A DNA stretch of 64,000 nt from a virus, in the IMG/VR virus record IMGVR_UViG_3300015366_000202, positions 1 to 64,000 of that record. One strand, written 5' to 3'. The notes beneath the pieces are model-generated. The model ran no database searches. It was not told the DNA's origin and saw nothing but the letters and a program-made list of their open reading frames with translations. Of this stretch, positions 10,001 to 19,244 are shown in pieces. Within the stretch, counting starts at the first letter, position 1. Every line of letters begins with the position of its first letter. A program made the translations under genes and the position numbers.

Positions 10001-10573
10001 TGTCCAATTTTTATATGGAGATGATATAAGAGCACCATCAACATATACACTTGCATAATCATCCGCAGCACAATATAGATAATATGTTCCTGCTGTATCA
10101 AAAGATACCTTATATGATCGTGTTTCTGAAGTTGCAACATCAACAGCAAAATTATTTACCCAACTACTATATCTATAATAGGATTTTGGTCCTGGTGCTG
10201 TTTGTCCATATGAATTCGTTCTAGTTAAAACTTGTTGATATACTAGATCACCAACAGCATAATAATTTGCTGCTAAAGTATTGGCTGCGTATGGGGTAAC
10301 ATTTATCGTTATGTAATTCTGGTCTAGGTATATGTAATTATTTGATGTTGCCATTACCGTAGCAAAAGCATTGGTTGTCGTGTTCAATATACCATCACCA
10401 ACCATCAAGGTTGATACGTTGGCGGTATTAGCAACCTCAACACGATTACCTTGTTGACAATAACTATTTACTGATATACCGTTGAAAAAACAATTAGCTG
10501 TTCTATCTGGATTTAATGAGTTTCCAGTATAGATTATCTGATTTTGTCTAGCATATCTTGTTATTAAATCCAT
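7046..10573 (-). CDS. Giant baseplate/fibre structural protein with PA14-like insert
   Basis: The product has 1175 residues. The N-terminal region (MDLITRYARQNQIIYTGN) and the mid-chain DPVAQTFFV segment followed by SSVDLWFATKPTS are hallmarks of a large tail/baseplate protein shared by marine T4-like phages. A segment near residues 145-230 (SGTYYLYCAADDYASVYVDG-like) resembles PA14/GLEYA carbohydrate-binding domains. The C-terminal third contains Gly-rich GGSGYGNT and GAGYFNV repeats, also found in the neighbouring gp7/gp8-like proteins. Probable role: outer baseplate ring or fibre attachment (T4 gp9/gp10 position) with possible glycan binding. Confidence 0.7.
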   Translation of the reverse strand: MDLITRYARQNQIIYTGNSLNPDRTANCFFNGISVNSYCQQGNRVEVANTANVSTLMVGDGILNTTTNAFATVMATSNNYIYLDQNYITINVTPYAANTLAANYYAVGDLVYQQVLTRTNSYGQTAPGPKSYYRYSSWVNNFAVDVATSETRSYKVSFDTAGTYYLYCAADDYASVYVDGALISSPYKNWTYNGYASGSGVAFTITTAGVHTVSYSATNTGGNGAFAAVITTASGGTGSGTTVFNARFPPGLETIQTSTVFEGRVAYWNYATGILAIVPELGTFRSGKDGVDSTIRKINSTILSNVSTMITGSTWDTTNSSNTNIIIPQKTPFPAGSNIIKTKDSSFVDTVIAYEHRSGGVLDVKSSTSGNTLYAQGNVSSTIIGKEIKIVSGTGYGASRTISAVSNGNQITVSTNFPALSSNSRYSIGPQVVDDYGVAAGVFNIPEYNDAKFPAGEGLFVITDTATADDNNYLMRCSAKYTVTTGGYATPLVPTIITTTVAPPFSSAIPYQTDPTGAGNWYRYLSYGQPVNTVSAVNPTVPSRRYSWTATGFDPVAQTFFVPSSNTLVNGEVKTSYGIYVSSVDLWFATKPTSYSDIDSKLSVTVRIVEVENEVPTNNIIAEKNVPWSSVNLSTIPSANNSSTATKFKFNDPVYLENNTTYAITISSDSPEYSVYVAEVGGSVLGSNPARRISDQPYVGLLYKSQNASLWSPILTQDLMFRINKCSFVTSGAITTYAKPAYSNIAMDSVVISSTEYDPKPTTTKYKMSTTDTFGNVLPYTYIPVNTMYNFGSDLAISSVSTTSSRQKVVVAGSKESMNVAIELSTTDSDVSPIINKERLNIITYENVINNASLSNNVILIMSGGLHRNTANINVAVSSPDTSSGVTAKAYAMFGGSISANNIVIDAGGSGYGNTTNIIFSAPPAPYNTANNTANGYITNTLIGTSAITQSLIVIDKAGAGYFNVCPTITFSGGGGTGAKANVAQNVAAIIMTDQFGNIVTDSGSGYLKTPTISISEANNAYNGAYANATAIISGETGSSGGNCLVRYVTKRVDLADGFDAGDLVVYLDCIRPQGTDINVYYKVKSAYDSDTFDAKKWQLMSIVSNNYSKDQNQTIELQFKPSLTQNQVLYRENGVDYPLGGKFKSYAIKIVMTAANPTVAPSVSNLTAIATPSG

Positions 10574-10591
10574 GTGTATTGACCTAATTTA

Positions 10592-13500
10592 TTAAATGTT
10601 ATTTTTTGTGGGAATCCCACCAGTAGATGTGGTTGGCGCAGCACCATATACGGATGTTACCGGATTAGCATAATAATTTTGACTACTTACGATAACACCA
10701 CTAGGTGTAGTAGGTAATATTGGTCGTGTCTCCAGCACATCTGGTGGTATATTTAGTGAGAACCAGAAATCAGAATCAGGATTCAATTTAAGATTACCAT
10801 CAAATTTACCAAATAAGAAAGGATTCACCGTAACCTGTGTGGTTGCTGATGGCTGTTCTATTGCAGTTGTTTCTGTATAATTCAATACAATGCTCTTATC
10901 ACCAACATATATAAGAGAACTATCATATGCACCAACTTGAAGTTGTGTACTGTTAAGATTTGCATATGCACCAAGTTTATTGTTTTCAATGGAGCATTTA
11001 AAATCGGGTGATAATGTATCTGCTGTGGAGAAATCAATGAAGCTATCCACAAGAATTCCATATTTTTCTTTTTGTGTTGCGTTATCTTTGTATAGTAGAA
11101 CCTTATCCTTTGCTGTTTTTTCGGACAAACTCAAAGCAGTGTAATACTCAATATTCTGTACTCTTTGTTCAAGATTACCTATATCTTGCATCGTATATCG
11201 TTTATGTTTAGTTAACGTTACATTAACATCGGACGGGAAATATGTATATGCAGGTATACTTAATCTAAATAATTCCATGGAATTTGTATTATCCATTGGC
11301 GGAACCGGATTCTTTGCTGGTACACCAGATAACAATTTCATCTCTTTACTTTTTGTGAGAACAATTTTGTCTATTCTTGGTACATAGTATGCATACGTTA
11401 ATCTAAAGACATCACTTGGTGATGGGGTTTTTGATCCATAATACGTATTGGCAATATCTAATTTGACCCTAGTTGCTCTGAAATCAATACAATCACGTAA
11501 ATTATATTCTGTACCATCTGATGTTATGAATGTGGGGATCGAATTGTTTACATAATCTGATACATTCAGATATGAATCCACAGTGAAATACCCATTAGGA
11601 CTACTGCTATGATCATAATATTGAGCCAATACAACAATACGTCCAGCCGGAACAGTTGCATTGGATTTTAGAACTATGCTGGCATGATCATATGTGGTTA
11701 ATGTTTGTCCGGAATTTAGATAAAATCTATCTGTTATATCAATTGCATTGCTTGGATTAGGATCAACCGAATTATCCCCAGAGGAATATATCTTCTTTAT
11801 TCGGAACACATCAGGAAGGTATAGCGAAGTTTTTCCTTGCGGGTTTTTGTTGATGACAGTAGGATCAGTGAACCAAATAAACCCATTCGTGGTATTTACC
11901 TTAACCGATGTTTGTCCGGTAACTGAAGTTGTACCTGTACCAGACAAATCACCGCTGGATAGTGTAGTTGTTGTATCATCACCGATTTTTGTTTTCGTTC
12001 GTAGATTTGGATTAGTACTTACAAGACTTCTATCCCAATTCGATCTAACTTTAACAATGACATCAACTTTTGCTGTTGCACTGGCTGTTGTTCTATTTAA
12101 ATTTAATGTTATTGATTGGTTTGTTGTTCTGGACACATATCCGACACCACCCCCACCACTACCCGATAAATTTAATATTTCGCCGTTAGCTGTTACTGAG
12201 TTATTTGCCGACACCACGCATATGATGTTGTCATTGGCAGAAACACCAACATTTGATCCATCAGTACCGAAATTAAATGTTTCATCACCAGATAATGTTA
12301 TTGTTGCTTGTCCGGTAGTACTTAAAGTCAATCCCTTTATAAATTTCTCATAAACAAAATCTGCTTTTGTTATGGAATTGTTTGCAATATGATCTTCTGG
12401 TAATTTGTATATGAATGAATTGATACTAGGATCATACATTATTGTAGAATTTGCTGCATCCTTACTAGTACTGGATATATCCATACTAACATTAAATACG
12501 GTCTTATTAGTCGATACTTCCACCATTGAATCTGTATCAGTAATACCATACAAGAATGCTATATTACATGATGCTGTTGGAGTGACAGTGAATGTTCCTT
12601 GAATCGTCAGTGTTTTAGTGCCATCAGTGCCGCTATAACTCAATACCTTTTTAACATCGCCAGCTGCTGCACCATCAAGCACTTTTATGGTTGTATTGGC
12701 ATACGCATTAACCAAATTGCTATAATAAGCAGGAAGAGTTATCGTACTTATGGTTGGAACTGGTGATGCTACTGTTGCGACATTGGATACCATATTAACA
12801 TTTGACAAATACATCGCATATTCTTTTGAATTTTTTCGGATCACATTCAGAACGGTTGCTGATCCCATATATGTGGTATTATAACCAAGAAGGGATGTTG
12901 TATTAATATTACAAGATGGTACGCAATGCAAATCTATGGTTGGTAACTTGGTGATATCAAACATACCATTACTGGTATTTGATGTCGCAGCGGAATTTGT
13001 AGAAATAACATTAGATACATACAAATAATTGCCATAATTCATTGATAGGTCATAATCTGATGATGTATTTTGTGATCTTGCTTTAGGTATATTCAATACA
13101 GTTGAACCAACTGTTTCAAACTCATAACCGTTGATATAAGCCTTGCCCGGAGAAATACTAGCGACGAAATAATCATCCGATGTTGTATTAGCAGCAACAG
13201 AGATGGAGAAATCTTTTACAATATAATCACCAGATTCATCATATGTTCGTCTTGCCAATGTCTTTTCCAATTCTGAGTATATTGGATAATCAACTTGCTT
13301 GGTGACAACACCATTTTCTACACGAAGCAACTCGAAAAACTTTTGATCTTCTATTGAAGTGAGGGATCGCTTTGCTAGATTTAGGCTAAATTTGTACCTT
13401 GCCGCACCAGGTGCTTGATAGTTAAATGAATCTTGTGCAGGATCCAGTAAGTTGGCATCATCATTTTCATCCACAATAACATCATCTATTTCCAATCCAA

Positions 13501-14083
13501 CTCTAAATGATGGTGTATTGCTATATGAATCCAGTACGATTGTTTGCCCAGCAACCTGCACGAAATATCCATCAACATAGAAAATACCATCATTAATTGA
13601 TACTGTTGATCCAATGCCAGTACTAGTACTATCAAGTATTAGTTGTGCTGTTGGATTACCTGTAATTGTTTCAATTACATCCCCACCAGTGAATGGTCCA
13701 CCACTCATATATGTAACCATGAGTGTTGGGTACTGCTGTGTGTCATCAACAGCAATTACTTTTGAGCGTACACCATTAGAATTGAATATAACTTTATCGA
13801 TAAATTCACTAGAATCAACGTCAACGTTATTATATACTGGGTCTAATTTCAGATATTGTGCTTTTGTGTTTAGAGATAAATGACCACCAGTTACAGGAGA
13901 ACCATCAGTGAATACATGATCACCAAAGTTCTTTATTTGATTCTGTAGAATTGATTGTATCTGGGTGAGTTCTCTAGCCTGAACAGCATATTCTGGGCGA
14001 AAGAGAATTTTCATGTAATTCTCGTCTTTTGCTCCATTTGTGCTTTCGAAATCATCCCAAAACGGTTCTGCGTTAAAATCCAT
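10592..14083 (-). CDS. DUF4815-type baseplate/tail structural protein
   Basis: This 1163-residue protein has the N-terminal signature NYMKILFRPEYAVQARELTQ followed by IQSILQNQIKNFGDHVFTDG and SPVTGG, which is characteristic of the DUF4815 family of phage tail structural proteins. Most of the chain is beta-rich. A later helix-forming stretch (RYTMQDIGNLEQRVQNIEYY) is also conserved in the family. By gene order, after gp8, it occupies the position of the T4 gp9/gp10 outer baseplate proteins. It is cotranscribed with its neighbours at 11-18 nt spacing. Confidence 0.8.
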   Translation of the reverse strand: MDFNAEPFWDDFESTNGAKDENYMKILFRPEYAVQARELTQIQSILQNQIKNFGDHVFTDGSPVTGGHLSLNTKAQYLKLDPVYNNVDVDSSEFIDKVIFNSNGVRSKVIAVDDTQQYPTLMVTYMSGGPFTGGDVIETITGNPTAQLILDSTSTGIGSTVSINDGIFYVDGYFVQVAGQTIVLDSYSNTPSFRVGLEIDDVIVDENDDANLLDPAQDSFNYQAPGAARYKFSLNLAKRSLTSIEDQKFFELLRVENGVVTKQVDYPIYSELEKTLARRTYDESGDYIVKDFSISVAANTTSDDYFVASISPGKAYINGYEFETVGSTVLNIPKARSQNTSSDYDLSMNYGNYLYVSNVISTNSAATSNTSNGMFDITKLPTIDLHCVPSCNINTTSLLGYNTTYMGSATVLNVIRKNSKEYAMYLSNVNMVSNVATVASPVPTISTITLPAYYSNLVNAYANTTIKVLDGAAAGDVKKVLSYSGTDGTKTLTIQGTFTVTPTASCNIAFLYGITDTDSMVEVSTNKTVFNVSMDISSTSKDAANSTIMYDPSINSFIYKLPEDHIANNSITKADFVYEKFIKGLTLSTTGQATITLSGDETFNFGTDGSNVGVSANDNIICVVSANNSVTANGEILNLSGSGGGGVGYVSRTTNQSITLNLNRTTASATAKVDVIVKVRSNWDRSLVSTNPNLRTKTKIGDDTTTTLSSGDLSGTGTTSVTGQTSVKVNTTNGFIWFTDPTVINKNPQGKTSLYLPDVFRIKKIYSSGDNSVDPNPSNAIDITDRFYLNSGQTLTTYDHASIVLKSNATVPAGRIVVLAQYYDHSSSPNGYFTVDSYLNVSDYVNNSIPTFITSDGTEYNLRDCIDFRATRVKLDIANTYYGSKTPSPSDVFRLTYAYYVPRIDKIVLTKSKEMKLLSGVPAKNPVPPMDNTNSMELFRLSIPAYTYFPSDVNVTLTKHKRYTMQDIGNLEQRVQNIEYYTALSLSEKTAKDKVLLYKDNATQKEKYGILVDSFIDFSTADTLSPDFKCSIENNKLGAYANLNSTQLQVGAYDSSLIYVGDKSIVLNYTETTAIEQPSATTQVTVNPFLFGKFDGNLKLNPDSDFWFSLNIPPDVLETRPILPTTPSGVIVSSQNYYANPVTSVYGAAPTTSTGGIPTKNNI

Positions 14084-14094
14084 GTGGTTTTACC

Positions 14095-15495
14095 TTAAAA
14101 ACTTAATACAAATTTAAACTGTGTTGTTTCGTCCAAAGACCTATTGAATTTTGTACTATTCTCTATATATAGAAGATTGCCACTATACTTTTTCAATGGT
14201 GAAACTTCTTCGATCATAATACTATCCCCATTACCATTACTATCTGCTATATTTAGTGGTAGTAAACTGACCCCACTAGAATTAACTAATTTTCCTGTTA
14301 TATTAGACAAATAGAGTAGACTTCCGCTTGTCTTGTTTAATACGTGATCAACTATCCCAGAAAATGTAATTGTATTATCTGCTTGGTTTTTGTGAAATAC
14401 CGTTGAACCATGACTAAATGGAGCACTACCACTTGTTGTATATTTATTAGTTGCTCTGTATTTAGTGTCTATAGCCAAGGCATTATTTGCCATGAGTCTT
14501 GGGGAATTTATTATTCCAATTTGTCTGGTATAGTGATATTCCCCAGCACTTATTGGGAAATATCCACCTTCATCACCTTCTATATCAACAGATACCATTA
14601 GGTTTGATGCGCCCAATTCTTTCACCACATCCGAACCATGCCCGCCAGCAGGACCTATAACTGCTAGGAGTGACCCATTAGCAGTCCCAGCTATCTTCAA
14701 TGGATCATTTAATGTTAATGTGGCATTTCTATACCCATAACCAGCATCTATAATATTATAATCAACAATGTTCGCACCATTAGCAGCTGTTGTTGATACC
14801 TTTAACGTAATTATCGCATCTTCACCATCACCAGATACTGTTACGATTGATAGGCTATTGGCATTACTGTTTGCATTATATCCAGCACCCGCAACTGGTA
14901 TTTTAATAATATCCAATCTACCATCAACTGCGCTATTTGTAACGATACTTTCTGATACAACTGGCATGAAATCTGATGTGAAAAACTTTTGTTTTAACCC
15001 CGATGGAATGGTGTACATATATTTCCACTTATATCCATCAGATGTGATTATATACGCGCTTTCCGGTAGTTGACCATCAATACGTATTTCCGGCATAACT
15101 GTTGATGGTGCAGAATTATTGTTGTATAAACACTTGAATATCTGATCCTTCGTATTTCTTGCATAGAAGTTATAGTAATATTTTGTGCTGGAATCTGATA
15201 CTTTCTTTAATAATTCTGTGCTACCAGAATACTCCGTATATACTGTGCCAGTTGTCCAATCAACTCTAGGGATAACTAGATTTATGTCTGCTGGAGTTAT
15301 CTGCTTCATTCCAATCATATTATCCCAATAATCAAAGAATGTACTAGATGCATCTGTTGGTGTCGGTGGTGAACTCTCATCAGTCCAAGATGCACATTTA
15401 CCAAAAGTAATGTATGTGTGTCCAACAGTGGAGATATATCTTTCGAAATTTAATGCATTGAATACTCCGAAATAATTTGTAAATAGTGAACTCAT
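14095..15495 (-). CDS. 8: Baseplate wedge protein, gp8-like
   Basis: The protein has 466 residues; T4 gp8 has 334, and the marine versions are longer. Recognisable segments are SWTDESSPPTPTDASSTFFD, IPRVDWTTGTVYTEY, FKCLYNNNSAPSTV and DGYKWKYMYTI, all diagnostic of gp8-type wedge proteins of cyanophage-like myoviruses. In T4, gp8 dimers join the wedge with gp7 and gp10. Here the gene directly follows the gp7-like gene (11 nt), matching T4 order. Confidence 0.85.
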   Translation of the reverse strand: MSSLFTNYFGVFNALNFERYISTVGHTYITFGKCASWTDESSPPTPTDASSTFFDYWDNMIGMKQITPADINLVIPRVDWTTGTVYTEYSGSTELLKKVSDSSTKYYYNFYARNTKDQIFKCLYNNNSAPSTVMPEIRIDGQLPESAYIITSDGYKWKYMYTIPSGLKQKFFTSDFMPVVSESIVTNSAVDGRLDIIKIPVAGAGYNANSNANSLSIVTVSGDGEDAIITLKVSTTAANGANIVDYNIIDAGYGYRNATLTLNDPLKIAGTANGSLLAVIGPAGGHGSDVVKELGASNLMVSVDIEGDEGGYFPISAGEYHYTRQIGIINSPRLMANNALAIDTKYRATNKYTTSGSAPFSHGSTVFHKNQADNTITFSGIVDHVLNKTSGSLLYLSNITGKLVNSSGVSLLPLNIADSNGNGDSIMIEEVSPLKKYSGNLLYIENSTKFNRSLDETTQFKFVLSF

Positions 15496-15506
15496 GTTTC
15501 CCTCAA

Positions 15507-18500
15507 TTAATCTGGAATATAATTAGTTTTGATAATTTCATAATTCTCTGCATTTATCTTCGATGATACATTATATGATACGTTATTCTTTGTATATACA
15601 ATACCTGAACTTGTATTTAGGGTAATTGTATTACCCGTCACACCAATAACAGATTTGGTTACCAATCCATTACCATATATGGCAATATTACTGGTTGCCG
15701 TTGGAGCCACACCTAACGCTGGTGATAAGTATGCTATTTTTGTTACTCCATTATATTCAACAATAGTGCTAGTATTTGGCTGCACTGTCGAATTCAACAC
15801 TTGAAGTGTCATTCCAGTATAGTAATCACTGGTATTTGCCATATAATTACTGGTATTTATATTGACTGTGCTGGTTGTATTACCACTTCCCGTTGTTAGG
15901 TTTGCTGTAATATAACTTGATCCCACATTGAAAGTCATTCTATCAGAATTGTCATATTGTATATTCAATAAATTTCTAGTATATGAGAAACTACCACTAC
16001 TTGTGCCAACCCCACTTTGCCAACTGGTGAATTTCACCTTGTAATATTTATCATTAATTGTATCATGCATTACCAGATCATAATTTGGTGTATTTACGGA
16101 TGTGTCACCAGTTGCAGCAGTTATTGTTGTGTAATATGTTCTTGTTTTTACATCCGTTAGTGTTGTCCAGCCACTTGCATTCCATAGAACACCAGTCACA
16201 GGCAATGAGCTACTACCAACTACATTCGTTAATGGATTATATACTGAGCCAGCCTCACCACATCTTGTGATATAGACATTATTATCCACATAATCCGCAG
16301 CTTGAGCATATATTGTTGTCGATGATACTGGTTGACCAACATCACGACTCAATTGCCAATAAGAACCCGAACTAACATACTCAACAACATACACATTAGC
16401 ACCAATCAGATTTGTCGTGTCGTGTATATACATACCAGCAACTATTCCACCAAGAGTTGGTGTTGGTGTGCCTATGTATAATTGATTATTGGCTGTGCCA
16501 CCAATAGATCCACCAAACCCAGTTCCTGCTCTGGTAAATGAATGAGTAGGTCCTAGCCCCACACTGGTTACTGTGGATATTGGTGTGGTGGTGTTTAATA
16601 CCGGATAATCATTGGATGACATCACAACCGATGCATTCATGGCATTCACGTATAATTTACCATCACCAAAGACTGCGCATGGACTTTCTATTGTTAGATG
16701 GTTGTTATCGACAACACTTGTTATCACTTTATTGAAAATTATACCAGAATGCTCTATTCTGATGATATCATTTGCCGCAGCCACTGATGTTAGCGTATCA
16801 CCACTGTATGTAACAACAGAAGTTGATCCATATGCAATATTGCAATTGGATATGCTAGTGTTGGAATTAACAACTTCAATATGAACATTGATTGTTGAGT
16901 GTTCATTCACCTTTTTATTGATCTGTCGTGTGTACACCGGAAGTAATTTTGTTCCAGCCGGATGCACAATATCTAATATAGACTTCGAATATTCTGAATA
17001 TTGAATGTCTGACTGTATTCCATATGAAAAGTTGTGGTATTTATTTGATCCTTGTAATTTTTTATCTGAACTCACCTGACCATCTGTGTTCATGTAGTAT
17101 CCATTATATTTAATGATACCATTGGAGAATGATACATTAGCTTTAGCTTTACCGTCACCATACTTACGGAATAATGCAGGACTACCATTTATGATAACTG
17201 GCACTATTGTTGTGTTTATTGTTTCTGTTGATGATTTATATACAACCAAATTAGATGATTGTGTTGGTGTACCTGAATAATTAAATACTCTAACTATGCT
17301 ATTGGCTGTATCATAACTATCCACAGTAGAGTAGAATGATGCCGTATTTACGTTAGATCCCTGATAGATTATATCCCCATCAATTATGTGGTCATTTTCA
17401 CTGAGTGGGGATATTTTAATATCCATTATTTTGAGTGATACTATTGGTGTGGTTCCATAACCAACTCCCCTATCATCAACAATTATATCGCGTATTTGCC
17501 CAACTCTACCACTAACAGATGATAATGATTCACCATCACCAAGTAGAATTGGAGTTAAGATTGCACCAGATCCACCAGATGAATTTATTGTTATAGTAGG
17601 AGGATTTCTATATCCCTCTCCGGTGAAGTTCGTAGAGCTTGTTTCATAGTCATGTAGTGTAACTGCTGATATAGTGCCACTACCAGTAACTGATATAGTA
17701 GCAGACGCACCATAACCATCACCAACAAAGGTTAATGTATCAGATGCACTGTAACCAACACCACCAGCAGATATTTTAATCTTGGCAATTTTACCCAATC
17801 CTTTTATATTACACCTAGAATCCAAGGTGGATCCAAAATCACTTATATTTGAATCAAGAATATTGGATTCAAATTTTCTATTTAAATAGGCTTTATTGGT
17901 TGCTCCATCATATCTTATGATAGATCTGGCTTGGTTACCTACATGCAATAACCAGTTTGTGTAGTAATCATCAACTGAAGATACACCAACATGTGATAGC
18001 ACAACCGTGGCAGCAACATTATCATAATTTAATAGGCTTGTGGTTATGATTGTGCCGGATGCATCCGTATCATATAGGGAGATGGCATCAAATGATGGAG
18101 TGTCTTTATAGAATGATCCAGAGCTTTCTACCATAATTGTTTTTATTGGTGATATACTCAAATCATTATATTGTAGATTTAATATATCAGATACCGTATT
18201 GGATATGTTTCTTGGAGGAGATGCCATTGTCGTAAATGGTGTTCCACTCAATAGTGTATCTCTGTGATTATATATTGATCCAGTGTAAACTCTAATAGGT
18301 ATTGCATTTCCGGTATCTACAGAATCAACTTCCAACAGAGTACCACTACCCGTATCAGTGCTAATATCTATCAGTGTTGAATATGTGCTGAAACCAAAAC
18401 CCCCATCAAGAACATTAATGGCATCTATTGATCCGGTTGACACGTTACCAACATGAGCAACAGCCTTTCGTGTTGTGGGAAGTGTCTTATCTAATCCACC

Positions 18501-19241
18501 GCTAATAACAACTGGATCACCCGTATTATATTGTGTCCCCCTATAGCTTGGATTTGGTGTTATATTAGAAATAGCACCTATGATTTTCGCAGAAAACGTC
18601 TGCGAAATCCCATCGTCATCCAAATAGTTGATTACTAGATCTTCTCCGTTCTGGAAGAATCTATTAATGTTTGATATGAATAATTCCAGAATTTCGGTAT
18701 TGCTTGATGTATCTATCCGTAGATACGCAGATTCCACCACACAACTCGCCTTTGATAGGGAACCATAGGCTTTTCTCTTTTCCAGTAATTTTATATTGAT
18801 GTTGGTATTTGTTATACTTAATCTTATGGATTGTGGCTGCACCCATTTACCATCAGATGCTTTTAATATTTGTAATTTAGGAAAGAATATATCTAAATCT
18901 TTGTTGTATAACACCCTGAATAGGAATTTGAATGATTCTGGTGTACCCTTCTTAGCATAGAAGTCTCTTGATGCTTTAATTATTCTTTCTGTTGATAATG
19001 CTGTTTCTTCTGGGAAAGATGGTAGTATTTTGCTCTTAAAATATTTTAAGAGTGATTCGCGTGTTGCATCAATATCATAATTATCTTGAAATTTCTTTAA
19101 TTCGTATATGGGATTGCTTGGTTGTTCAAGAAACTCATAATACTTTTGAAGAAATTCAACAAAAATAGGATGTTCTTCCCTGATAAATCTAGGAAGCTGA
19201 TCATTGATTAGTATTGATACTTTGTTTGTGCTAATTGTCAT
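15507..19241 (-). CDS. 7: Baseplate wedge protein, gp7-like
   Basis: At 1244 residues this is one of the longest proteins in the window; T4 gp7 has 1032. The N-terminus (FIREEHPIFVEFLQKYYEFLEQ, then ILPSFPEETALSTERI, RDFYAKKGTPESFKFLFRVL) is the conserved head of the gp7-like wedge protein in marine T4-type phages. The middle and C-terminal parts hold repeated Gly-rich GGFGFSTYS/GVGYSASD/GRGVGYGTT-type motifs. Position between gp6 and gp8 supports the assignment. Expected role: wedge scaffold linking gp6, gp8, gp10 and gp53. Confidence 0.8.
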   Translation of the reverse strand: MTISTNKVSILINDQLPRFIREEHPIFVEFLQKYYEFLEQPSNPIYELKKFQDNYDIDATRESLLKYFKSKILPSFPEETALSTERIIKASRDFYAKKGTPESFKFLFRVLYNKDLDIFFPKLQILKASDGKWVQPQSIRLSITNTNINIKLLEKRKAYGSLSKASCVVESAYLRIDTSSNTEILELFISNINRFFQNGEDLVINYLDDDGISQTFSAKIIGAISNITPNPSYRGTQYNTGDPVVISGGLDKTLPTTRKAVAHVGNVSTGSIDAINVLDGGFGFSTYSTLIDISTDTGSGTLLEVDSVDTGNAIPIRVYTGSIYNHRDTLLSGTPFTTMASPPRNISNTVSDILNLQYNDLSISPIKTIMVESSGSFYKDTPSFDAISLYDTDASGTIITTSLLNYDNVAATVVLSHVGVSSVDDYYTNWLLHVGNQARSIIRYDGATNKAYLNRKFESNILDSNISDFGSTLDSRCNIKGLGKIAKIKISAGGVGYSASDTLTFVGDGYGASATISVTGSGTISAVTLHDYETSSTNFTGEGYRNPPTITINSSGGSGAILTPILLGDGESLSSVSGRVGQIRDIIVDDRGVGYGTTPIVSLKIMDIKISPLSENDHIIDGDIIYQGSNVNTASFYSTVDSYDTANSIVRVFNYSGTPTQSSNLVVYKSSTETINTTIVPVIINGSPALFRKYGDGKAKANVSFSNGIIKYNGYYMNTDGQVSSDKKLQGSNKYHNFSYGIQSDIQYSEYSKSILDIVHPAGTKLLPVYTRQINKKVNEHSTINVHIEVVNSNTSISNCNIAYGSTSVVTYSGDTLTSVAAANDIIRIEHSGIIFNKVITSVVDNNHLTIESPCAVFGDGKLYVNAMNASVVMSSNDYPVLNTTTPISTVTSVGLGPTHSFTRAGTGFGGSIGGTANNQLYIGTPTPTLGGIVAGMYIHDTTNLIGANVYVVEYVSSGSYWQLSRDVGQPVSSTTIYAQAADYVDNNVYITRCGEAGSVYNPLTNVVGSSSLPVTGVLWNASGWTTLTDVKTRTYYTTITAATGDTSVNTPNYDLVMHDTINDKYYKVKFTSWQSGVGTSSGSFSYTRNLLNIQYDNSDRMTFNVGSSYITANLTTGSGNTTSTVNINTSNYMANTSDYYTGMTLQVLNSTVQPNTSTIVEYNGVTKIAYLSPALGVAPTATSNIAIYGNGLVTKSVIGVTGNTITLNTSSGIVYTKNNVSYNVSSKINAENYEIIKTNYIPD

Positions 19242-19244
19242 CTA

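Noticed and set aside
11748-12353. Long plus-strand open frame opposite the DUF4815 gene
   Set aside because: It mirrors the Thr/Ser/Val-rich coding sequence and has no homology-like features or start signal.
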